Shown here: piece after piece, positions 1-4,421 of the stretch | Layout of the letters: each line of letters starts with the position of its first letter | Numbering within the stretch: the first letter of the stretch is position 1 | NCBI GenBank assembly: GCA_945873675.1 | Contig: CAMCEP010000202.1 | Location: 1-5,427 of the forward strand | Reading direction: 5' to 3' | Source: Asaia bogorensis | GTDB lineage: Bacteria; Pseudomonadota; Alphaproteobacteria; Acetobacterales; Acetobacteraceae | Length of the DNA stretch: 5,427 bases | Made by a program: the position numbers and the translations under genes | Notes under the pieces: model-generated | Told to the model about the DNA's origin: nothing | Database searches by the model: none | The model's input: only the letters and a program-made list of their open reading frames with translations

Positions 1-380
1 CAAAACGCCCCATCACGATTGCAGGACAGGATCGCGCCAAGCTCCGCCAGCCCCATGGCGCGATACATCTCCGCATAGCGGCAGCGCGTCACGTTGAAAT
101 CATAATGCTTTGCGTCCTTGCGGATCGTCTCAATTTGCAGCGCATCCCCCTTGGTCCAAAGCGGCTGGAGGGAGATGAAATGCTCCAAGGAAGGTTTCCC
201 GTCCGGCCCCTGCTTGGCCATTTCGGCGGCGGTTTCCTTGGCGAGCTTGATGATGGCGGCGGACAGGATGGATTTCGCCTTCTCCTCGCCGATCTGGGCC
301 TTCATTTCCTCATAAATGCCCTTGGCAAAACCGGCTTCGATCCGCCGCTGTTCAAGAATGCCTAAGCTTTGTTCGGCCAT
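1..380 (-). CDS. L-2-amino-thiazoline-4-carboxylic acid hydrolase-like protein, N-terminal part (truncated by window edge)
   Basis: The reading frame starts at ATG 380-378 on the minus strand and stays open for 126 codons to the left edge, so the C-terminus is missing. The start is supported by a GGGGAGG ribosome-binding site five bases upstream. The protein begins MAEQSLGILEQRRIEAGF, has a soluble helical N-terminus (EEMKAQIGEEKAKSIL, then AAIIKLAKETAAEMAKQG), and near residues 95-126 carries FNVTRCRYAEMYRAMGLAEL followed by GAILSCNRDGAF. I recognise that last stretch as the conserved core of the ATC-hydrolase family (Pfam ATC_hydrolase). Characterised Pseudomonas members open the thiazoline ring of 2-amino-thiazoline-4-carboxylate on the way to cysteine; most genomic relatives are known by domain only, so the substrate here is inferred. 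No signal peptide or membrane segment is visible. It is divergent to ahcY, with a shared 155-bp intergenic region. Family assignment is fairly secure, the exact function is not. Confidence 0.68.
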   Translation of the reverse strand, partial: MAEQSLGILEQRRIEAGFAKGIYEEMKAQIGEEKAKSILSAAIIKLAKETAAEMAKQGPDGKPSLEHFISLQPLWTKGDALQIETIRKDAKHYDFNVTRCRYAEMYRAMGLAELGAILSCNRDGAF

Positions 381-385
381 AAGCG

Positions 386-392
386 CCTCCCC
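386..392 (-). promoter_or_regulatory. Ribosome-binding site of the ATC-hydrolase-like gene
   Basis: Read on the minus strand the bases are GGGGAGG, followed by the five-base spacer CGCTT and then the ATG at 380-378. It is a strong Shine-Dalgarno match and fixes the start of the partial gene at the left edge. Confidence 0.7.
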
Positions 393-445
393 GGGGTTTG
401 ATGGGCGAGCTTAGCTTGCCCTGCAAAACGGGCCAGCCCGAAAAA

Positions 446-467
446 GACATAAAGGTATCCTTATATT
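446..467. promoter_or_regulatory. Candidate methionine-cycle operator (SahR/SamR-type palindrome) between the ATC-hydrolase-like gene and ahcY
   Basis: An AT-rich imperfect palindrome stands out in a GC-rich intergenic region: half-sites ATAAAGG and CCTTAT separated by TAT, with GAC on the left flank. As a 22-bp even-centred palindrome 7 of 11 base pairs are symmetric. From memory, alphaproteobacterial methionine-cycle genes carry ArsR-family (SahR/SamR) sites with ATAAAG...CTTTAT half-sites, and ahcY is a usual target; I could not check the motif against a database. The site lies 69 bp before the ahcY ATG and overlaps a -10-like TATATT (462-467) without a clear -35, which fits repression of ahcY. 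It is 65 bp from the divergent start and could serve both genes. Confidence 0.45.
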
Positions 468-521
468 CTTCTTTCCCTCTAGCCCTACGCCCCGCCCCGT
501 GTTACCCGCCGCGCCAGAATC

Positions 522-527
522 AAGGAG
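522..527 (+). promoter_or_regulatory. Ribosome-binding site that fixes the ahcY start
   Basis: AAGGAG is followed by an eight-base spacer and the ATG at 536. It decides between this start and the in-frame ATG at 398, which would add 46 residues not expected in AhcY and would run through the candidate operator. Confidence 0.8.
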
Positions 528-535
528 ATTTCGCC

Positions 536-1936
536 ATGGCCACCCAAGACTACGTGATTAAGGACCTTTCCCTCGCCGCCTGGGGGCGGAAGGAGATTGC
601 CATGGCCGAGGACGAAATGCCCGGCCTGATGGCGGTGCGCGCTGAATATGGCGCGGCCCAGCCGCTCAAGGGTGCGCGCATCGCGGGCTGCCTGCACATG
701 ACCATCCAAACGGCGGTGCTGATTGAAACCTTGAAGCACCTTGGCGCCGATGTGCGCTGGTCTTCCTGCAATATCTTCTCAACCCAGGACCATGCGGCGG
801 CGGCGATTGCCGAAACCGGCACGCCGGTTTTCGCCGTGAAGGGCGAAACGCTGCCGGAATATTGGGAATATGTGCAGCGCACGCTGGAATGGGCCGATGG
901 CGGCGAACCCAATGTGCTGCTCGATGACGGCGGCGACATGACGCTGCTGGTGCATTACGGGCTGCGCGCCGAACAGGGCGATACCGCGTTCCTGGATAAG
1001 GCGACGAATGAGGAAGAAGAAGTGTTCTTCGCCCTCATCAAGAAATGCCTGACGACCAAGCCGGGTTGGTTCGCGAAGCTTGCTGCTGCCATCAAGGGTG
1101 TTTCGGAAGAAACCACGACAGGCGTGCACCGGCTTTATGTGATGGCCAAGGAAGGGCGCCTGCTTTTCCCGGCGATCAATGTGAATGACAGCGTGACCAA
1201 GTCGAAATTCGACAACCTTTATGGCTGCCGCGAATCATTGGTGGATGCGATCCGTCGCGGCACCGATGTGATGATGGCCGGCAAGGTCGCCATGGTTTGC
1301 GGCTTTGGTGATGTGGGCAAGGGTTCTGCCGCGTCGCTCAGGAATGCCGGCTGCCGCGTGATGGTGAGCGAAGTTGACCCCATCTGCGCCCTGCAAGCCG
1401 CCATGGAAGGCTATCAGGTCGTCACCATGGAACAGGCCGCGCCCATGGCCGATATCTTCGTGACCGCGACTGGCAATGTGGATGTGATCACGGTTGATCA
1501 CATGCGCGCCATGAAGCACCGCGCCATTGTCTGCAATATCGGGCATTTCGATTCCGAAATTCAGGTGGCCGGGCTGCGCAACATGAAGTGGGATAATGTG
1601 AAGCCGCAGGTCGATGAAATCGAATTCCCCGACCAGAAGCGCATCATTCTTCTTTCCGAAGGCCGCCTGGTGAACCTTGGCAATGCCACCGGCCATCCTT
1701 CCTTCGTGATGTCCGCTTCCTTCACCAACCAAGTACTCGCGCAGATCGAACTCTGGACCAATACGTCCCAGTATGAGCGCAAGGTCTATACCCTGCCGAA
1801 GCATTTGGATGAGAAGGTGGCCGCACTCCATCTGGCCAAGGTCGGCGCGACGCTGACGCAACTCACCGCGCAGCAGGCCGGCTATATCGGCGTGGAAACT
1901 CAGGGCCCCTTCAAGGCCGAACAATACCGTTACTGA
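536..1936 (+). CDS. ahcY: Adenosylhomocysteinase (S-adenosyl-L-homocysteine hydrolase)
   Basis: This cytosolic NAD-dependent enzyme splits S-adenosylhomocysteine, the by-product of SAM-dependent methylation, into adenosine and homocysteine and so keeps the methyl cycle running. The 466-residue product begins MATQDYVIKDLSLAAWGRKE. Visible landmarks are GCLHMTIQTAVLIETL with the substrate-site His54; SEETTTGVHRLY; NDSVTKSKFDN with the catalytic-type Lys222 and Asp226; the NAD-binding GFGDVGKG at 256-263; NIGHFDSEI; GHPSFVMSASFTNQ; and the C-terminal KAEQYRY that reaches the cofactor of the neighbouring subunit. The stretch between GGDMT and SEETTTG carries the roughly 40-residue insert (including EEEEVFFALIKKCLTTKPGW) that distinguishes the long bacterial/plant form from the shorter mammalian enzyme. 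Length and all key motifs are intact. A good Shine-Dalgarno site precedes the chosen start. A candidate SAH/SAM-responsive operator lies upstream, and no methionine-cycle partner gene follows in the window. Confidence 0.98.
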   Translation: MATQDYVIKDLSLAAWGRKEIAMAEDEMPGLMAVRAEYGAAQPLKGARIAGCLHMTIQTAVLIETLKHLGADVRWSSCNIFSTQDHAAAAIAETGTPVFAVKGETLPEYWEYVQRTLEWADGGEPNVLLDDGGDMTLLVHYGLRAEQGDTAFLDKATNEEEEVFFALIKKCLTTKPGWFAKLAAAIKGVSEETTTGVHRLYVMAKEGRLLFPAINVNDSVTKSKFDNLYGCRESLVDAIRRGTDVMMAGKVAMVCGFGDVGKGSAASLRNAGCRVMVSEVDPICALQAAMEGYQVVTMEQAAPMADIFVTATGNVDVITVDHMRAMKHRAIVCNIGHFDSEIQVAGLRNMKWDNVKPQVDEIEFPDQKRIILLSEGRLVNLGNATGHPSFVMSASFTNQVLAQIELWTNTSQYERKVYTLPKHLDEKVAALHLAKVGATLTQLTAQQAGYIGVETQGPFKAEQYRY

Positions 1937-1951
1937 ATATCTGGTCTGGTC

Positions 1952-1994
1952 GTATTTTCCGAGGCGCCAAGTGTTCCACTTGGCTTGAAAATAC
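1952..1994. repeat. Nested 43-bp inverted repeat just downstream of ahcY
   Basis: Outer arms GTATTTTC (1952-1959) and GAAAATAC (1987-1994) are perfect complements. Inside them GCCAAGTG (1966-1973) and CACTTGGC (1977-1984) form a second perfect 8-bp stem with a three-base loop. The stems are separated by an asymmetric bulge of six and two bases. It begins 15 bases after the ahcY stop, a natural place for an ahcY terminator. On the plus strand the inner stem is not followed by a T-run; on the minus strand the inner stem is followed by GCGCCTCGG before TTTTC, so an ordinary intrinsic terminator is not clear in either direction. It may instead be a dispersed extragenic palindrome or a protein-binding site. 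Confidence 0.75.
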
Positions 1995-2008
1995 TCCGGA
2001 ACTCAATT

Positions 2009-2041
2009 CGCCGTGGCGTGGACATTGGCCGCGCCACGGCG
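2009..2041. repeat. GC-rich inverted repeat upstream of uppP
   Basis: Perfect 10-bp arms CGCCGTGGCG (2009-2018) and CGCCACGGCG (2032-2041) can be extended inward by a G-U pair and two G-C pairs, giving a 13-bp stem with a seven-base loop (2022-2028). It lies 58 bp before the uppP ATG and only 14 bp after the nested inverted repeat. No T-run follows. It could end ahcY transcription, stabilise an mRNA end, or fold in the uppP leader; the sequence does not decide. Confidence 0.7.
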
Positions 2042-2099
2042 CAAGCATTCATGATTGGCGAATCGGGCAGCCCGCCCGCGCCACGCATGGATCACGCGC

Positions 2100-2903
2100 A
2101 TGGACCTGAGCGCCCTTTTCTCTGCCCTGCTCATGGGCATTGTCGAAGGTTTCACTGAATTCCTGCCGATTTCGTCGACCGGGCATCTGATCCTGCTTGG
2201 CGAATTGATTGGCTTTCAGGGCCCGCCCGGCAAGGTTTTCGAAATCTCCATCCAGCTTGGCGCCATCCTAGCGGTCTGCTGGATTTACCGCGCACTGATT
2301 GTGGATCTTTTGCGCGGCATGTGGCGGCCAGGGCGGGAACGCTATTACGTCATCAACCTCATGCTCGCCTTTCTGCCGGCGGCGATCATTGGCTTTCTGT
2401 TTCACAAGACCATCACCAGCCTGTTGTTCAATCCTTGGGTTGTCTCCATTGCGCTCATCCTGGGCGGCATTGCCATTATCGCCATCGAAAAGCTGCGCCC
2501 GGCGCCGAGCATTCATAGCGTGCCGGAAATCGGGCCGCTGGCCGCCGTGCTGGTCGGGCTTGGCCAAGCTTTGGCCATGATCCCGGGCACATCACGTTCC
2601 GGCGCCACCATCATCACGGCACTGCTGATCGGCGTTGAACGCCGCAGCGCCGCTGAATTTTCCTTCATGCTCGCGATCCCGACCATGTTCGCAGCCAGCT
2701 TCTACAGCCTTTGGAAAGTGCGCGCTGAAATTGACCCAAGCGCCTTCGGCCAAATCGCGGTTGGCTTTGTCGCGGCCTTCGTTGTTGCCCTCATCACCGT
2801 GCGCGCCGTGCTGGCGCTGATCGGGCGCATCGGCTTCACACCCTTTGGCTATTACCGCATCGCGTTGGGCAGCCTGATGCTCCTGGTGTTGGCTCTCCGC
2901 TAA
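2100..2903 (+). CDS. uppP: Undecaprenyl-diphosphatase (UppP/BacA family)
   Basis: This inner-membrane phosphatase converts undecaprenyl diphosphate to the monophosphate carrier used for peptidoglycan and other surface polymers; in other bacteria overexpression gives bacitracin resistance. The 267-residue product has a typical family length. The first signature, EGFTEFLPISSTGHLIL, holds Glu16, Glu20 and His29, matching the E. coli active-site Glu17, Glu21 and His30. The second, PGTSRSGAT, holds Arg166, matching Arg174. Hydrophobic segments appear near residues 46-63, 84-102, 112-130, 146-162, 186-204, 216-241 and 251-266. ATG 2100 was chosen because family members start just before the first signature. 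A TTG at 2055 would add 15 unrelated, Arg/Pro/Ala-rich residues. No Shine-Dalgarno site is visible before either start. It stands alone between two hairpin-rich spacers, so it is probably not in a tight operon. Confidence 0.96.
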   Translation: MDLSALFSALLMGIVEGFTEFLPISSTGHLILLGELIGFQGPPGKVFEISIQLGAILAVCWIYRALIVDLLRGMWRPGRERYYVINLMLAFLPAAIIGFLFHKTITSLLFNPWVVSIALILGGIAIIAIEKLRPAPSIHSVPEIGPLAAVLVGLGQALAMIPGTSRSGATIITALLIGVERRSAAEFSFMLAIPTMFAASFYSLWKVRAEIDPSAFGQIAVGFVAAFVVALITVRAVLALIGRIGFTPFGYYRIALGSLMLLVLALR

Positions 2904-2913
2904 TTTGTGTGCC

Positions 2914-2933
2914 GCGGATCGTGTCCGATCCGC
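2914..2933 (+). terminator. Hairpin 11 bases after uppP, candidate terminator
   Basis: GCGGATCG (2914-2921) and CGATCCGC (2926-2933) form a perfect 8-bp stem with the loop TGTC. The position right after the uppP stop suits a 3'-end structure. No U-tract follows (the next bases are CCTCAAAC), so intrinsic termination is not assured and the hairpin may act mainly in mRNA stability. Confidence 0.45.
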
Positions 2934-2970
2934 CCTCAAACGCCGGCGCGCGCCTCCGGGCGCTTGGCTT

Positions 2971-3018
2971 CGCCGCATAAGCGGCGTCGCCCATTCGGGC
3001 TCGCGCCCGCCTTCGGCG
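2971..3018. repeat. Cluster of short adjoining and overlapping palindromes between uppP and the GGCT-like gene
   Basis: Four small inverted repeats lie nearly end to end: CGCCGC-ATAA-GCGGCG (2971-2986), GCCC-ATTC-GGGC (2989-3000), CGGGC-TCGC-GCCCG (2996-3009, overlapping the previous one and therefore an alternative pairing) and CGCC-TTC-GGCG (3008-3018). Such dense palindromes in a non-coding spacer resemble REP-like extragenic elements. With a single copy in view I cannot show that it is repeated elsewhere in the genome. Confidence 0.5.
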
Positions 3019-3022
3019 TGCG

Positions 3023-3052
3023 TTAACGGCGCTGATTTCAAACATGTATAAG
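3023..3052 (+). promoter_or_regulatory. Sigma70-type promoter for the GGCT-like gene, leaderless arrangement
   Basis: TTAACG (3023-3028, 4 of 6 bases matching TTGACA) and TATAAG (3047-3052, 5 of 6 matching TATAAT) are spaced by 18 bp. Transcription would start at about 3057-3062, that is at or a few bases before the ATG at 3062. The in-frame ATG at 3044 would lie inside the promoter and upstream of the RNA start. The absence of a Shine-Dalgarno site before 3062 is consistent with a leaderless message. Confidence 0.45.
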
Positions 3053-3061
3053 CTTCGCCCC

Positions 3062-3952
3062 ATGACGCCTCGCTACAGCTTCGCCTATGGCTCAAATACC
3101 GACGCGCTTGATTGGCGCGATTGGTGCGCGCGCCATGGCCATGACCCGGCAGCGATCCGCCCGATCGGCCCTGGCATTCTGCCCGATACGCGATTGGCCT
3201 TTGACTTTTTTGGCCGAGGCCGCGGCGGCGGCGTGCTGAATTTCCAGCCCCGCCTGGGTGGCTTTATCGAAGGCGTGGTATTGGAAGTCTCCGAAGCCGG
3301 CTGGCAAGCGCTGGATCAGAAGGAAGGCGCACCGCATGCCTATCAGCGCCGCGCACGTCATATCATCCTGCCCAATGGCCAGGCGCTGGAAGCCATCGCC
3401 TATCAGGTCGTGCCGGAACGCCAGCAGGGCTTCATCGCGCCCCCCGCCGCTTATTTGCAGGCCGTCCGGCGCGGCTTCGCCGCCCATGGCCTGCACCCGC
3501 ACCCTTTGGAAGCCGCAGCCCTTGGCGGCGAAGGCTGCCACCACCTGGCCGATGTCTTTGTCTATGGCACGCTCATGGAAGGCGGCTTCTGGCATCCCCC
3601 AGCCGCCAAGGCCGGCATCGCCGCCATCACGCCGGCAGAAGCCACCGGCACGCTATTCGATCTTGGCGATTACCCCGCACTCACCCTGGGCAAGCCCACG
3701 CCTATCACGGGCGAAATCCTGACTTTCCAGGATATCGCCAAAGCCTTGCCCATTCTGGATGAAATCGAAGATGCCGCGCCAGATGGCGCTGCCTCCGGCA
3801 TGTATCGCCGCACTATCATGACCGTGACGGATCACGCGGGGCAGCGCCGCCGCGCCTGGGCCTATGTGATGGCGCCGGAAACCCCGGCAGGCGCGCCGAT
3901 CATCGCCTCAGGCGATTGGCGCGCCCATCACAGTCAAGGACGGGTTAACTAA
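3062..3952 (+). CDS. Tandem gamma-glutamylcyclotransferase/AIG2-like domain protein
   Basis: The 296-residue product appears to contain two cyclotransferase-like folds. The N-terminal one opens with FAYGSN (residues 7-12, the YGSN substrate loop) and carries LDQKEGAPHAYQRR with a candidate catalytic Glu88. The C-terminal one opens with VFVYGTL (165-171) and carries LDEIED...MYRR with a candidate catalytic Glu236. Members of this superfamily cyclise gamma-glutamyl (or gamma-glutamylamine) compounds to 5-oxoproline using such a glutamate; the substrate here is unknown. There is no signal peptide or membrane segment, so it is probably cytosolic. ATG 3062 is preferred over the in-frame ATG 3044 (six residues longer) because a promoter overlaps the latter and the first motif begins soon after 3062; neither start has a Shine-Dalgarno site. 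It is convergent with the TIGR02300 gene, 16 bp apart. The domain family is fairly sure; the two-domain reading rests on motifs only. Confidence 0.78.
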   Translation: MTPRYSFAYGSNTDALDWRDWCARHGHDPAAIRPIGPGILPDTRLAFDFFGRGRGGGVLNFQPRLGGFIEGVVLEVSEAGWQALDQKEGAPHAYQRRARHIILPNGQALEAIAYQVVPERQQGFIAPPAAYLQAVRRGFAAHGLHPHPLEAAALGGEGCHHLADVFVYGTLMEGGFWHPPAAKAGIAAITPAEATGTLFDLGDYPALTLGKPTPITGEILTFQDIAKALPILDEIEDAAPDGAASGMYRRTIMTVTDHAGQRRRAWAYVMAPETPAGAPIIASGDWRAHHSQGRVN

Positions 3953-3958
3953 AACCCG
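3941..3958. terminator. Small hairpin in the convergent gap, possible shared terminator
   Basis: CGGGTT (3941-3946) and AACCCG (3953-3958) form a six-base-pair stem around the loop AACTAA, which contains the stop codon of the GGCT-like gene. It lies between two convergent gene ends and could serve both, but the stem is short and no U-tract follows on either strand. Confidence 0.3.
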
Positions 3959-3968
3959 CCCAGCGATC

Positions 3969-4292
3969 CTATTGTTCTTCGTCGCGGTCAGTGCCGACTT
4001 CGATATCCTCGCCGATATCCTCGGCGTCATCTTCAAGCTCTTCCGCGTCTTCAATCGCCTCATCACCTTCGATATCTTCCACTTCGATATCATCGGTCTC
4101 AGCCTCCGGCGTGCCGGGCGCTTTCTTCAGCCGCTCATCGGGTATGTTCGCCGCACCGCGCCGCACGCGCGGCTGATCGGCCGGCTGCTCGACCCCGCAT
4201 TTCGGGCAATGCGCCGGGCTGCGCGTCATGTCGTAGAACTTCGCGCCGCAACCTACGCAGGTCCGCTTCAGGCCGAGTTCGGGCTTTGCCAT
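3969..4292 (-). CDS. TIGR02300 (FYDLN_acid) family protein: zinc ribbon with acidic tail
   Basis: This 107-residue protein starts at ATG 4292-4290 with MAKPELGLKRTCVGCGAKFY. Two cysteine pairs, C12-x2-C15 and C29-x2-C32, make a zinc ribbon. Between them lies FYDM (19-22), a variant of the FYDLN signature that names the family. After a short basic linker (RVRRGAAN, then DERLKK) the last 40 or so residues are almost all Glu, Asp, Ile and Ala, with EDIE/EDIG units. AAGAGG seven bases upstream supports the start; an open frame continuing upstream to 4763 is antisense to aroA and is not used. The family is typical of Alphaproteobacteria, has no established function, and, as I recall, is commonly next to aroA as it is here. 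A nucleic-acid or protein contact role is a guess from the zinc ribbon. The gene is convergent with the GGCT-like gene and divergent from aroA. Confidence 0.9.
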   Translation of the reverse strand: MAKPELGLKRTCVGCGAKFYDMTRSPAHCPKCGVEQPADQPRVRRGAANIPDERLKKAPGTPEAETDDIEVEDIEGDEAIEDAEELEDDAEDIGEDIEVGTDRDEEQ

Positions 4293-4299
4293 GGAAACG

Positions 4300-4305
4300 C
4301 CTCTT
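4300..4305 (-). promoter_or_regulatory. Ribosome-binding site of the TIGR02300 gene
   Basis: On the minus strand AAGAGG is followed by a seven-base spacer and the ATG at 4292-4290. It supports the short 107-residue protein over the longer open frame that continues upstream. Confidence 0.6.
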
Positions 4306-4421
4306 GAATTCCGCTGGGCGCGGGTTTGCAAGGAACCACCCCGGCATGACCCAAAGCGATCCCGTAAAAAACAGGGACGCGCGCATTGCCACGCCCGGCC
4401 CTGCCATGTCAAACCGCGCCC

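Noticed and set aside
398..535. 46-residue N-terminal extension of ahcY from ATG 398
   Set aside because: It lacks AhcY similarity, crosses the candidate operator, and the ATG at 536 has a clear AAGGAG site and the expected family N-terminus.
381..535. SAH riboswitch upstream of ahcY
   Set aside because: I could not find the conserved SAH-aptamer core or a suitable pseudoknot arrangement; the AT-rich palindrome is a better explanation for control. A covariance-model search with the Rfam SAH family would settle it.
1235..1924. 229-codon minus-strand open frame inside ahcY
   Set aside because: It is a shadow of the GC-rich ahcY coding sequence, His-rich and without recognisable domains.
2055..2099. 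TTG start giving a 15-residue longer uppP, and a short out-of-frame leader peptide from ATG 2051
   Set aside because: Neither has a ribosome-binding site; the UppP family begins just before the first signature at ATG 2100, and the leader peptide shows no recognisable attenuation feature.
2592..3095. 167-codon minus-strand open frame across the end of uppP and the spacer
   Set aside because: It is antisense to uppP over much of its length, has low-complexity Arg/Ala/Glu content and no family features; the spacer portion is palindromic non-coding DNA.
3092..3595. 167-codon minus-strand open frame within the GGCT-like gene
   Set aside because: It is a complement-frame shadow of a gene with clear family motifs on the plus strand.
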